Positions 1-8,750 of a DNA stretch of 64,000 bases are shown here, piece after piece; the first letter of the stretch is position 1; each line of letters starts with the position of its first letter. Position numbers and translations under genes: made by a program. Under the pieces are notes generated by a model. The model was given only the letters and a program-made list of their open reading frames with translations, had not been told where the DNA came from and did no database searches. The DNA comes from Sulfitobacter albidus (GTDB lineage Bacteria > Pseudomonadota > Alphaproteobacteria > Rhodobacterales > Rhodobacteraceae): NCBI RefSeq assembly GCF_018200035.1, contig NZ_CP073583.1, forward strand, positions 1 to 64,000, in the 5' to 3' direction.

Positions 1-252
1 ACCGTGAACAGCCTCGCGCCCGGCCCCTTCGTCAGCCGCATGACTGCCTTTGCCACCCACGACGAGGGCATGCGCGAGAGGGTGGGAAAGGACGTGCCCA
101 TCGGACGCGTGGGTCGCGATGAGGACATCGGCGGCTGCATGCTGTTTCTGTGCGGGCGCGGCGGCGCCTATGTGACCGGCGCGGTGATCCCCGTCTCGGG
201 CGGGATCAACGTGATGAGCGGGCCGAACATCTTTGAACAGGCGCTGCCATGA
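1..252 (+). CDS. Short-chain dehydrogenase/reductase, C-terminal part (5' end outside window)
   Basis: The frame is open from the first base and ends in TGA. It encodes the last ~83 residues of an SDR: the NSLAPGPF segment that follows the catalytic YxxxK in FabG-like enzymes, then the C-terminal YVTGAVIPVSGG strand typical of classical SDRs. The catalytic residues lie upstream of the window. The stop overlaps the next ATG (ATGA), so the two genes are probably translationally coupled in one acyl-CoA catabolism operon. Substrate cannot be inferred from this fragment. Confidence 0.85.
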   Translation, partial: TVNSLAPGPFVSRMTAFATHDEGMRERVGKDVPIGRVGRDEDIGGCMLFLCGRGGAYVTGAVIPVSGGINVMSGPNIFEQALP

Positions 253-1172
253 GCATCCGTTTCGACGGGCGCGTGGCGATTGTGACGGGCGCGGGGGTTG
301 GCCTTGGCCGCTCCCACGCGCTGGGGCTGGCCGCGCGCGGTGCCAAGGTCGTCGTGAACGATCTGGGCGTGGGCCGCGATGGCGCGGGCCAATCGTCGGA
401 AGCCGCCGACGCTGTCGTGGCCGAGATCGAGGCAATGGGCGGCGAGGCCTTTGCCCACGGTGCCGACGTCTCCGACGAGGCGGCGGTCGAGGATATGGTC
501 GCCCAAGCGGTGGACCGTTGGGGCCGCGTGGATATTGCCGTCAACAACGCGGGTATCCTGCTGGACAAGACATTCGGCAAGATGGAGATGCGCGCCTTTG
601 CAAAGGTCGTCGACGTGCATCTGATCGGCAGCGCCAATGTGGCACACGCCTGCTGGCCGCACATGCGCGCGCAGAAATACGGGCGCATCGTGCTGACGTC
701 GTCGGCCTCGGGGCTTTACGGGAATTTCGGGCAGTCGAACTACGGCGCGGCCAAGGCCGCGATGCTGGGGCTGATGAACGTGCTGCACATGGAGGGCGCG
801 CGCGACGGCATCCGTGTGAACACGCTGGCCCCCACGGCAGCGACCCGCATGACCGCCGATCTGCTGCCCGAGGCCGCGCAGGAACTGCTCGCTCCCGAGA
901 CGATCACACCCGGCCTTCTGGTGCTGGTAAGCGAGGATGCACCAAGCCAGATGATCATGGGCGCAGGCGCGGGCAGCTACGCCGAAACCCGCATCTATGA
1001 GACGCGCGGCATCACGCTGATGGACGAGGACAACACGCCAGAAGCCGTGGCCGCGCGACTGAACGACATTCGCGATCCGCAGGATCAGGAACAACTGGGC
1101 GACGCCTTTGGCCAAACCCGCAAATACGCCCTCAGTGCAGCCAAGGCCCGTGGCCTGAAGCTGGACTGGTAA
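249..1172 (+). CDS. SDR family oxidoreductase, 17beta-HSD4/MFE-2 dehydrogenase-like
   Basis: This is a 307-residue NAD(P)-dependent short-chain dehydrogenase. Visible features are the Rossmann motif TGAGVGLG (residues 13-20), NNAG in the middle, and the catalytic Ser151/152, Tyr165 and Lys169. The VVVNDLG segment after the first helix and a ~60-residue C-terminal extension resemble the 3-hydroxyacyl-CoA dehydrogenase domain of peroxisomal multifunctional enzyme type 2. A role in oxidising a 3-hydroxyacyl-CoA during beta-oxidation is inferred from this and from the thiolase immediately downstream. The start overlaps the preceding stop. Confidence 0.85.
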   Translation: MSIRFDGRVAIVTGAGVGLGRSHALGLAARGAKVVVNDLGVGRDGAGQSSEAADAVVAEIEAMGGEAFAHGADVSDEAAVEDMVAQAVDRWGRVDIAVNNAGILLDKTFGKMEMRAFAKVVDVHLIGSANVAHACWPHMRAQKYGRIVLTSSASGLYGNFGQSNYGAAKAAMLGLMNVLHMEGARDGIRVNTLAPTAATRMTADLLPEAAQELLAPETITPGLLVLVSEDAPSQMIMGAGAGSYAETRIYETRGITLMDEDNTPEAVAARLNDIRDPQDQEQLGDAFGQTRKYALSAAKARGLKLDW

Positions 1173-1192
1173 CACATTCAAGGAGAGACATC

Positions 1193-2389
1193 ATGCGTGA
1201 CGCCGTCATCGTATCCACCGCCCGGACCCCCATCGGCAAGGCCTACCGGGGTGCCTTCAACAACACCACGCCGCAAGCGCTGAGCGCCCATGCCATCAGC
1301 CACGCGGTCGAGCGGTCCAAGGTCGACCCGGCCGAGATCGCCGATGTGGTCTGGGGCTCTGCCCTGCAGCAGGGCCATCAGGCCGGCAACATCGCGCGTC
1401 AGGCGGCGATCCGTGCGGGCCTGCCCGTCACCGTGGCCGGCATGTCGCTGGACCGCCAATGCGCCAGTGGCATGATGGCGATTGCCACGGCGGCCAAACA
1501 GGTCATCACCGACGGGATGGACGTGGTGATCGGCGGCGGCGTCGACAGCATCTCGATGGTGCAGACGCAGGAAATGCGCGTGAAGGCCGACCCATGGCTG
1601 AAAGAGCACAAGCCCGAGATCTACATGTCGATGCTGGAAACCGCCGAGACGGTCGCCGAACGCTACAACGTCAGCCGCGAGCGTCAGGACGCCTACGCCG
1701 CCGAAAGCCAGAAGCGCACCCATGAGGCGCAAGAGGCAGGCAAGCTCGACGACGAAGTCGTGGCAATGACGACCAAGATGATGGTCCAGAACAAGGAAAC
1801 AAAGGAGATCACCGAACATGAGGTGACGCTCTCCAAGGATGAGGGCAACCGCCCGGGCACGACGGCAGAGAGCCTCGCGGGCCTGCAACCGGTGTTCAAG
1901 GATGGCATCCACATCAAGGAAGGCAAATTTATCACGGCGGGCAATGCCTCGCAGCTGAGCGATGGCGCCTCCGCGTCCGTGGTGATGGAGGCCAAGCGGG
2001 CCGAGCAACTGGGTGTCACGCCGCTGGGCCGCTACGTCGGCGTGATGGCCGCAGGGCTTGAACCGGATGAGATGGGCATCGGCCCGATCTATGCGGTGCC
2101 AAAGCTGCTGGCGGCCCATGGCCTCAAGATGGACGACATCGGCCTGTGGGAGCTCAACGAGGCTTTTGCCGTTCAGGTGATCCATTCGGCCGACGTGCTG
2201 GGCATCCCCTACGAGAACCTCAACGTGAACGGCGGCGCGATTTCCATCGGGCACCCTTACGGCATGTCGGGCGCGCGCATGGTCGGCCACGCGCTGATCG
2301 AGGGCAAGCGGCGCGGCGTGAAATACGTGGTCTGCACCATGTGCGTGGGCGGCGGCATGGGCGCGGCCGGCCTCTTCGAGGTACTGTGA
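1193..2389 (+). CDS. Acetyl-CoA C-acyltransferase (thiolase)
   Basis: This 398-residue enzyme has normal thiolase length. It carries the nucleophile Cys90 in DRQCASG, the NEAFA motif, His354 in GHPYGMSG and Cys384 in the C-terminal CVGGGMGA motif, so all catalytic residues are present. Thiolases of this family cleave 3-ketoacyl-CoA with CoA to give acetyl-CoA (or propionyl-CoA) and a shortened acyl-CoA. The start is supported by AAGGAGAG seven bases upstream. It directly follows the MFE-2-like dehydrogenase, consistent with consecutive last steps of a beta-oxidation cycle. Chain-length preference is unknown. Confidence 0.93.
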   Translation: MRDAVIVSTARTPIGKAYRGAFNNTTPQALSAHAISHAVERSKVDPAEIADVVWGSALQQGHQAGNIARQAAIRAGLPVTVAGMSLDRQCASGMMAIATAAKQVITDGMDVVIGGGVDSISMVQTQEMRVKADPWLKEHKPEIYMSMLETAETVAERYNVSRERQDAYAAESQKRTHEAQEAGKLDDEVVAMTTKMMVQNKETKEITEHEVTLSKDEGNRPGTTAESLAGLQPVFKDGIHIKEGKFITAGNASQLSDGASASVVMEAKRAEQLGVTPLGRYVGVMAAGLEPDEMGIGPIYAVPKLLAAHGLKMDDIGLWELNEAFAVQVIHSADVLGIPYENLNVNGGAISIGHPYGMSGARMVGHALIEGKRRGVKYVVCTMCVGGGMGAAGLFEVL

Positions 2390-2420
2390 GAACGGGGAGT
2401 GACACCTGCGGGTCGTTTCG

Positions 2421-2467
2421 CCCGGCCCCGGGCCGGGCAGCCCCCGACCGCCCCCACGGGCGGGGGC
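2421..2467 (+). terminator. Tandem GC hairpins after thiolase
   Basis: Two adjacent perfect stems lie in the ~190-bp gap between the thiolase and the nitronate monooxygenase gene. CCCGGCC/GGCCGGG (2421-2437) has a 3-nt loop. GCCCCC/GGGGGC (2450-2467) has a 6-nt loop. Neither is followed by a T tract, so they may attenuate or protect mRNA rather than terminate. Confidence 0.35.
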
Positions 2468-2583
2468 TTCACCCCCACCCGCGGTCGGGAACTGCCCTGC
2501 TCACTCCATAGCTCCGCCACATGCGTTTCGCCAATAAACGGGGCGGATTCTCCCGCCCTCTTACCGTCAACATGAGGATTCCT

Positions 2584-3575
2584 ATGCCCCGCTCCGACGC
2601 CCATCTTCCCGCCGCGCTGCAAGGGCTGCGCATCCCGCTCATTGCCTCGCCACTGTTCATCATCTCGGTGCCCAAGCTGGTGATTGCCCAGTGCAAGGCC
2701 GGCATTGTCGGGTCGTTCCCCGCGCTCAACGCGCGCGAGGCGGAGGGCGAACATCCGCTGCTCGACACCTGGCTGACGGAAATCCGCGAGGAGCTGGACC
2801 GCCACAATCAGGCGAACCCGGATCAACCCGCCGCGCCCTTTGCGGTCAATCAGATCGTGCACCGATCAAACGCGCGGCTTGAGCGGGATCTGGAGATCTG
2901 CGTCAAACATGAGGTGCCGATCTGGATCACCTCGCTGGGCGCACGGGTCGAGGTCAATGAGGCCGCGCACAGCTGTGGCGGCATTGTGCTGCATGATATC
3001 ATCAACAACAAATTCGCCCGCAAGGCCGTGGAAAAAGGTGCCGATGGTCTGGTCGCCGTGGCCGCGGGTGCGGGGGGCACGCGGGCCAGCAATCCCCCTT
3101 CGCGCTCGTGCGCGAAATCCGCGAATGGTACGACGGGCCCATCGCGCTGTCGGGCGCCATCGCCACGGGTGAGAGCCTGCTGGCCGCGCGCGCCATGGGC
3201 GCCGATCTGGGCTATACCGGTTCGCCGTTCATTGCGACCGATGAAGCGAATGCCGAACAAGGCTACAAGGACATGATCGTGGACAGCGGGGCGGAAGATA
3301 TCGTCTATTCCTCGCTCTTCACCGGTGTCTGGGGCAACTATCTGAAAGGGTCGGTCAAGGCGGCGGGCATGGATCCCGATAACCTGCCGACTGCGGATGC
3401 CTCATCGATGAACTTTGGCACCGACCGCGAAAAGCCCAAGGCGTGGAAAACCATCTGGGGATCGGGCCAGGGCATCGGCGCGATCAAATCCGTGGGGCCT
3501 GCGGGCGCGATCGTCGACCGCATGGCGGATGAATACGCAGCGGCGGGCAAAAAGCTGGCGGCGGAGTTTTCCTGA
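2584..3575 (+). pseudogene. Nitronate monooxygenase (2-nitropropane dioxygenase), single frameshift
   Basis: This is an FMN-dependent nitronate monooxygenase-family gene. ATG 2584 follows GAGG with good spacing. The N-terminal half reads RIPLIASPLFIISVPKLV in one frame; the rest (ALVREIREWYDGPIALSG onward) is in the +2 frame. The break falls at the G6 run 3072-3077. Adding one G restores the family hallmark AGAGGHAG followed by QQSPFALV, giving an intact 330-residue protein. The repaired length is an exact multiple of three. A sequencing undercall is therefore more likely than decay. The family oxidises propionate 3-nitronate and alkyl nitronates, or acts on related enolates; its role in this operon is unknown. 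Confidence 0.85.
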
Positions 3576-3576
3576 C

Positions 3577-4224
3577 ATGGCCGAGCTGCTCGTCATACGG
3601 CACGGGCAGGCGTCGTTCGGCGCCGAGAATTACGACGTGCTGTCGGATCTGGGCCGGGCGCAGGCGCGCGCGGCCGGCGACTGGCTGCGCCAGATGGGAT
3701 GGACGCCCGACCGCGTGCTGACCGGCACCTTGCAGCGGCAACGCGACACGGCGACCGAGATGGGATTTCCCACGGAAGAGACGCACGCCGGGTTCAACGA
3801 ATACGACTTTGGCGCGCTGCTGGATAAACGGTTTCCGGACGGGCTGCCCCACGATGTCGCCGCCGACCGGCGTGTGCATTTCCAGACCCTGCGCGAAACC
3901 GTGTTCGACTGGCAGGATGACAAGATACCCGATCCCTACGAGACATGGGCCGCGTTCGAGGCCCGCACGCAGGCCGCGATGGATCACGCCACGGACACGG
4001 ACGCGCGCCGCGTGCTGGTTGTCAGCTCTGGCGGGGTGATCGGGCAGCTGGTGGCGGCGACGTTGGGCGCGCCAAAACGCCAGATGATGCTGCTGAACCT
4101 GCAGATCAAAAACAGCGCCATGACCCGCTTTGTCTTTTCCAAGGGTCGTGCCAGTCTGACCGAGTTCAACGCCACACCGCATTTCGCCACGCCCGAGGGC
4201 GCGGCGTTGATGAGTTACAGTTAA
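3577..4224 (+). CDS. Histidine phosphatase family protein
   Basis: This 215-residue protein belongs to the phosphoglycerate mutase-like superfamily. The phosphoacceptor motif RHG is at residues 8-10 (VIRHGQASFG). A conserved Arg lies in the TGTLQRQRDTA segment, and the second catalytic His of the family appears to be replaced, since the equivalent stretch reads VVSSGGVIGQL. It starts one base after the preceding stop and is followed by a phosphotransferase gene. Small phosphatases of this type recur next to APH/acyl-CoA dehydrogenase genes in catabolic loci, but no substrate can be assigned. Confidence 0.8.
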   Translation: MAELLVIRHGQASFGAENYDVLSDLGRAQARAAGDWLRQMGWTPDRVLTGTLQRQRDTATEMGFPTEETHAGFNEYDFGALLDKRFPDGLPHDVAADRRVHFQTLRETVFDWQDDKIPDPYETWAAFEARTQAAMDHATDTDARRVLVVSSGGVIGQLVAATLGAPKRQMMLLNLQIKNSAMTRFVFSKGRASLTEFNATPHFATPEGAALMSYS

Positions 4225-4234
4225 GGGCCCCGAG

Positions 4235-5263
4235 ATGAGCGATACACAAACATTGGATGAAGCGGCGGTCTCCGCCTATTTGCGTGACCACTTGCCGGGG
4301 TTCGAGGGGCCGATGACGGTGACCAAGTTCCAGGGCGGCCAGTCAAACCCCACTTTCCGCCTCGACACGCCCGGCCATGCCTACGTGTTGCGGCGCAAAC
4401 CGCCCGGCGTTCTGTTGAAGTCTGCGCACGCGGTGGATCGTGAATTCCGCGTGCAACGCGCGCTGGAAGGCAGCGACGTGCCGGTGTCGAAAATGCACCT
4501 GCTCTGCGAGGATGACAGCGTCATCGGGTCGATGTTCTACATCATGGATCACGTCGAGGGCCGCAATTTCAACGAACCCGCCATGCCCGGCGTCTCCCCC
4601 GCCGACCGGACTGCCATCATCACCGAGATGAACCGCGTGCTGGCCGCGCTGCACGAGGTGGACATCGACGCCGTGGGGCTGGCTGATTACGGCCCGGAGG
4701 GCAATTATTTTGAGCGGCAGGTCGGACGCTGGTCGAAACAGTACCGCGCCTCCGAGACTGACAAGATCCCTGCGATGGATGCACTCATGGAGGCGCTGGT
4801 TGCCGAGCGCCCCGCCGATGACGGACAACGCACACTGGTGCACGGCGATTACCGCATCGATAACATGATCTTTGACGCGACTGGCACCGGGTGCCGCGCC
4901 GTCCTCGATTGGGAGCTGTCGACAATCGGCCACCCCTTTGCGGATCTGGCCGCCGTCATCATGCAATGGCAGATGCCCGCAGGCTCTGAGGGCCGTGGCA
5001 TGGGCGGGCTTGACCGTGCAGCACTGGGTTTGCCGACGGATCAGGAGTTCGTCGCGACCTATTGCGCGCGGCGCGGACTGAAAGGCATCGACCATTTCGG
5101 CTATTACCTCGGCTTCAATTTCTTCCGCATGGCGGCGATCATTCAAGGTGTGCTGAAACGCGCGCTAGACGGGAATGCGTCGAATCCAGAACGGGCAATG
5201 AAGGTGGGACAATACGTGCCGGTCTTTGCACAACACGGGCTCGACGCCCTGAAGCGGGGCTAA
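4235..5263 (+). CDS. Phosphotransferase family protein (APH/ACAD10-11-like)
   Basis: This 342-residue aminoglycoside-phosphotransferase-fold kinase has the catalytic loop HGDYRIDN at residues 203-210 and the Mg-binding DWELSTIGHPFADL starting at Asp225. It resembles the kinase domain fused to acyl-CoA dehydrogenases in ACAD10/11. In those human enzymes (established knowledge) 4-hydroxyacyl-CoAs are phosphorylated before dehydration. By analogy it may prepare a hydroxylated acyl-CoA for beta-oxidation here; this is inference. Antibiotic resistance is unlikely given the catabolic context. Confidence 0.85.
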   Translation: MSDTQTLDEAAVSAYLRDHLPGFEGPMTVTKFQGGQSNPTFRLDTPGHAYVLRRKPPGVLLKSAHAVDREFRVQRALEGSDVPVSKMHLLCEDDSVIGSMFYIMDHVEGRNFNEPAMPGVSPADRTAIITEMNRVLAALHEVDIDAVGLADYGPEGNYFERQVGRWSKQYRASETDKIPAMDALMEALVAERPADDGQRTLVHGDYRIDNMIFDATGTGCRAVLDWELSTIGHPFADLAAVIMQWQMPAGSEGRGMGGLDRAALGLPTDQEFVATYCARRGLKGIDHFGYYLGFNFFRMAAIIQGVLKRALDGNASNPERAMKVGQYVPVFAQHGLDALKRG

Positions 5264-5269
5264 GACGGG

Positions 5270-6061
5270 ATGGATCATTTTGACCCCGATCTTGACGGGA
5301 AGGATCGCAATTTTGTCACGGCCCTCGCACGGGGGCTCGAGATCCTGCGGTGTTTCCGCTCGAACGAAGTCACGCTGACCAATAGCGATTTCTCGGAACG
5401 CACGGGGCTGCCAAAAGCCACGATCTCACGGCTGACACATACGCTTTGCGCGCTCGACTATCTGGTGGCCGACACGCGCGTGGGCACCTACCGGCTGAGC
5501 GGAGGCGTGTTGCAGCTGGGTTTTGCCGCGCTGTCGTCGATGGATATTTCAGACCGCGCCGCGCCGGAAATGCGGGCGCTGCGCGAAGAGGGGCCGAACC
5601 CTTTCATCACCGTCGCTCTGGGAGAGCAGCATCGCAACGATGTTGTATATCTGGCAACCGAAACGTCGAGCGAGGACGTGAGCCTCGTGATCCGTGTGGG
5701 CTCTCGTTTGCCGCTATACCACTCGGCCATCGGCAAGGCGATCCTCGTCGGCATGAGCGAGCCACAGCGCGCGCGGGTTTTCGCATTTGCCCGCGACGAG
5801 GGTCCGGAATTCGAGGCCGAAGCCCACGCCCTGTTCGACGCCGCGCATAGCGAGTTTGCCGAACGGGGCTTTTGCAGCGGGTACGGATCGTGGCGCCCGG
5901 ATGTGAACGGGATCGCGGTGCCCGTCGTTCAGGCGCAGGAAGGTCGTGTCTACGGGCTCAACGTCGGCGGCCCGGCCTATCGGGTGAAGCCAAAGCAGCT
6001 TGAAGGGATCTACGCCGAGCGGCTCATCAAGGCAGCGGGTGCGCTGAGCATCCAGACCTGA
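5270..6061 (+). CDS. IclR family transcriptional regulator
   Basis: This 263-residue protein has an N-terminal winged helix (residues ~15-80, ALARGLEILRCF ... GLPKATISRLTHTL) followed by the IclR effector-binding GAF-like domain with GKAILVGMSE and a C-terminal NGIAVPV segment. IclR proteins bind 15-17-bp palindromes as dimers and sense small organic acids. It is the last gene before the importer operon and is probably the regulator of the surrounding catabolic genes. Candidate operator palindromes lie just downstream, before the transporter. Confidence 0.9.
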   Translation: MDHFDPDLDGKDRNFVTALARGLEILRCFRSNEVTLTNSDFSERTGLPKATISRLTHTLCALDYLVADTRVGTYRLSGGVLQLGFAALSSMDISDRAAPEMRALREEGPNPFITVALGEQHRNDVVYLATETSSEDVSLVIRVGSRLPLYHSAIGKAILVGMSEPQRARVFAFARDEGPEFEAEAHALFDAAHSEFAERGFCSGYGSWRPDVNGIAVPVVQAQEGRVYGLNVGGPAYRVKPKQLEGIYAERLIKAAGALSIQT

Positions 6062-6456
6062 CACAGCGCGGATTCGCAGGCGGGCGCCGGTTCCGCTCTG
6101 CGGAACAATGTGGTTGATAGGCGGGGGCATCGGTTCCCCCCTTGCACGGCTCAAATCGGCCTGTCTCATTTTCTGAGACGGCTGTGCATGGCCTTAGTGC
6201 AAGCACGTTTCAGGGCGGGCCTGGATGGAAGCGATCTTATTTTTCATTTATTTTCATATACATAGATCCTTTCCCATTTATCACCTTGGACCCGCAGACA
6301 GGGCACGACGCACATTCCCTTGGGTCAATTCGCCGTGCGGGGGGCGCAAACCGACATCGGAACGCTTGACTTACTCAGGGGGTGTGCAACTCTGACGTCA
6401 GTGGCACCAAACCCAAAATCTCGCAGTTAGCGATGGGCCACCTTAGGGAGGACTTT
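6062..6456. promoter_or_regulatory. Intergenic control region with two palindromes upstream of ABC importer
   Basis: This 395-bp gap separates iclR from the substrate-binding protein gene. It holds two clear inverted repeats: GTTCCGC-TCT-GCGGAAC (6090-6106), whose 7-3-7 form fits IclR-family operators, and GTCTCA-TTTTC-TGAGAC (6163-6179). Either could instead form a weak transcript hairpin; neither is followed by a U tract. An AT-rich stretch (6234-6270) is a plausible promoter zone. No small gene was recognised. Confidence 0.45.
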
Positions 6457-7710
6457 ATGAAGAATATCACTAAAATCGGTGCGGTCTCCGCGCTGTCACT
6501 CATCATCGGCGCCAGCGCCGCATTTGCCGAAAACATCAAGGTCGCGTTCATCGATCCGCTGTCCGGTCCATTCGCCAGCACGGGCACGAACGGTCTGCAC
6601 CAGTTCGAGCACGCCGCCGACTACATGGTCAACAAGGACGGTGGTCTGCTGGACGGGCAGATGATGGAAGTCGTCGGTTTCGACAACAAGATCAGCCCCA
6701 AAGAGTCGCTGATCCAGCTTCAGGTCGCGATCGATCAGGGCATCCGCTACATCGTGCAGGGCAACTCCTCGGGTGTTGCGAACGCGCTGACCGAAGCGAT
6801 CGACAAGCACAACCGCCGCAACCCCGACAGCCGCGTCCTGTTCCTGAACTACGCTGCCGTCGATCCGGCGCTGACCAATGACAAGTGTAACTTCTGGCAC
6901 TTCCGTTTCGACGCGAACGCCGATCTGAAGATGGATGCGATCACGGATTCGATCACCCAGAACCCCGATGTCAGCAAGGTCTACGTGATCGGTCAGGACT
7001 ATTCGTTCGGCAAGGCGGTATCCGCCGCGGCCAACCGTTTCTTGAGCGAGAAGTCCGAGACGATCGAGATCGTCGGCGATGAGCTGCACCCGATCGGCAA
7101 GGTCAACGACTTCACCCCCTACAGCCGCAAGATCGTGGCGTCCGGTGCCGATGCTGTGATTACCGGCAACTGGGGTGCGGACATGCTGGGCCTTGGCAAA
7201 TCGATCATCGAAAACGGCTTTGAAGGGCCGATCTATACCTATTACGCGGCGGGCTCCGGCATCACGGCAGCCTTCGGCGAAAGCGGCAAGGGGTCGATCC
7301 GTCTGGTCGGCGAGGGGAAAATCAACCCCGGCCCAAGCGATGAGGTGACAGCCTACTACAACGCGTTCCTCGAAAAGCACCCCGATGGCAACCTTGACCA
7401 GACCCGTATCTCGAACACGATCGGGATGCTGGCACAGGCCATCGAAGAGGCAGGCACCGCCGATGACGTTGTCGCCGTGGCCAACGCGCTGGAAGGGATG
7501 GAATACCAGACCATCTTTGGCGGTACTGTCATGATGCGCGCCGAGGATCACCAGGCGATCCAGGATCTGCACATCTTTGAGCACACGAACGAAGATATCG
7601 CGTTCCCCTACGACGGGTCCGAGTACGGCGTGAAGGTGGTCAACACCATCGAGATGGCCGGCGCGGATAGCGAAACCACCTGCAAGATGCGCCGTCCGAA
7701 CGAATCCTGA
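6457..7710 (+). CDS. ABC transporter substrate-binding protein, LIV (branched-chain amino acid) type
   Basis: This 417-residue periplasmic protein starts at ATG 6457, preceded by AGGGAGG. The signal peptide MKNITKIGAVSALSLIIGASAAFA is followed by ENIKVAFIDPLSGPFASTG, the classic first strand and loop of the Leu/Ile/Val-binding (peripla_BP_6) fold. A Cys pair (NDKCNF and TTCKM near the C-terminus) could form a disulfide. It is the receptor of the importer encoded by the next four genes. The ligand is unknown; given the surrounding acyl-CoA enzymes, an organic acid is as likely as an amino acid. Confidence 0.92.
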   Translation: MKNITKIGAVSALSLIIGASAAFAENIKVAFIDPLSGPFASTGTNGLHQFEHAADYMVNKDGGLLDGQMMEVVGFDNKISPKESLIQLQVAIDQGIRYIVQGNSSGVANALTEAIDKHNRRNPDSRVLFLNYAAVDPALTNDKCNFWHFRFDANADLKMDAITDSITQNPDVSKVYVIGQDYSFGKAVSAAANRFLSEKSETIEIVGDELHPIGKVNDFTPYSRKIVASGADAVITGNWGADMLGLGKSIIENGFEGPIYTYYAAGSGITAAFGESGKGSIRLVGEGKINPGPSDEVTAYYNAFLEKHPDGNLDQTRISNTIGMLAQAIEEAGTADDVVAVANALEGMEYQTIFGGTVMMRAEDHQAIQDLHIFEHTNEDIAFPYDGSEYGVKVVNTIEMAGADSETTCKMRRPNES

Positions 7711-7725
7711 TTTCGGACTGACGCG

Positions 7726-7754
7726 CGCCCGCCCCCGATCGCCGGGGGCGGGCG
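7726..7754 (+). terminator. Strong stem-loop between binding protein and permease genes
   Basis: A perfect 11-bp GC stem (CGCCCGCCCCC at 7726-7736, GGGGGCGGGCG at 7744-7754) with a 7-nt loop starts 16 bases after the binding-protein stop. No T tract follows. Such hairpins behind binding-protein genes commonly stabilise the upstream mRNA and attenuate read-through, giving more binding protein than permease. That role is inferred here. Confidence 0.6.
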
Positions 7755-7793
7755 ACACCAAATCTGCATCACTTCACATCGCGGAGGGGCCTG

Positions 7794-8750
7794 ATGGACC
7801 TCATACTCGTCAATTTGATCGACGGGCTGGTGACTGGACTCTTGTTGTTCATGTTGTCCGCCGGCCTGACCCTTATTTTTTCGATGATGGGGGTACTGAA
7901 CTTTGCCCACGCCAGCTTTTACATGTTGGGGGCCTATTTTGCCTATCAGATCAGCATCGCGCTGGGTTTCTGGATGGGGCTTTTGCTGGCGCCGCTAATC
8001 GTCGGGCTGATGGGTGCGGGAGTGGAGCGATACGGGCTGCGGCGCGTGCACCAATACGGTCACGTGCCCGAGCTGATCTTTACCTTTGGTCTGGCGCTGC
8101 TGATCGAAGAACTGGTGCAATTCGTCTGGGGCAAGAACCACGTCCCCTATAACGCTCCCGAGATCCTCGAATTCACCGCCTTTGCCATCGCCGGAAATTC
8201 GATTCCAGCCTATAAGGTTTTCATGATCTTCATCTCCGTGGGGATCTTCATCGGGCTGCTTTACGTGCTGACAAAGACCCGCGTCGGTATGATCATTCAA
8301 GCCGCACTCAGCTATCCGCGCACCGTTGAGGCCCTGGGCCATAATGTGCCGCTGATCTTCATGGGGGTCTTTGGTGTCGGCACCGCCCTTGCCGGGGTTG
8401 CCGGTGTCATTGCCGGGCCGGTACTGTCGACCTTCCCCGGTATGGCCTTCGTGCTTGGTCCCATCGTGTTCGTCGCCATCGTCATCGGGGGGCTGGGTTC
8501 GCTCTGGGGTGCGCTCGTCGCCTCATTGCTGATTGGCTGGATCACGACCTTCGCCAAATCCTACAACATCGAGATGGAGGCGATCCTGAACGGGATCGGC
8601 ATCGCAACCCCCGAGAGCCTGAGCGACAGTCCGTTCCGGGATGTGTGGAGCCTGACCTCGCCGCAGATTGCGGATATCCTGCCGTATATCCTGATGGTTC
8701 TGGTCCTCATCTTCCGCCCCGCGGGCCTGTTCGGAAAGCGTACCCAATGA
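7794..8750 (+). CDS. livH: Branched-chain amino acid-type ABC transporter permease LivH
   Basis: This 318-residue polytopic inner-membrane permease begins with LILVNLIDGLVTGLLLFMLSAGLTLIFSMMG, the LivH signature. It also contains the conserved NFAHASFYMLGAYFAY segment and a late FVAIVIGGLGSLWGAL loop that contacts the ATPase. The start ATG 7794 follows GGAGGGG. Its stop overlaps the livM start by four bases. It forms the membrane pore with LivM. Confidence 0.93.
   Translation: MDLILVNLIDGLVTGLLLFMLSAGLTLIFSMMGVLNFAHASFYMLGAYFAYQISIALGFWMGLLLAPLIVGLMGAGVERYGLRRVHQYGHVPELIFTFGLALLIEELVQFVWGKNHVPYNAPEILEFTAFAIAGNSIPAYKVFMIFISVGIFIGLLYVLTKTRVGMIIQAALSYPRTVEALGHNVPLIFMGVFGVGTALAGVAGVIAGPVLSTFPGMAFVLGPIVFVAIVIGGLGSLWGALVASLLIGWITTFAKSYNIEMEAILNGIGIATPESLSDSPFRDVWSLTSPQIADILPYILMVLVLIFRPAGLFGKRTQ

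Noticed and set aside
4235..5263. Aminoglycoside resistance gene
   Set aside because: The APH fold is present, but the sequence and neighbours match the ACAD-linked kinase group, not antibiotic kinases.
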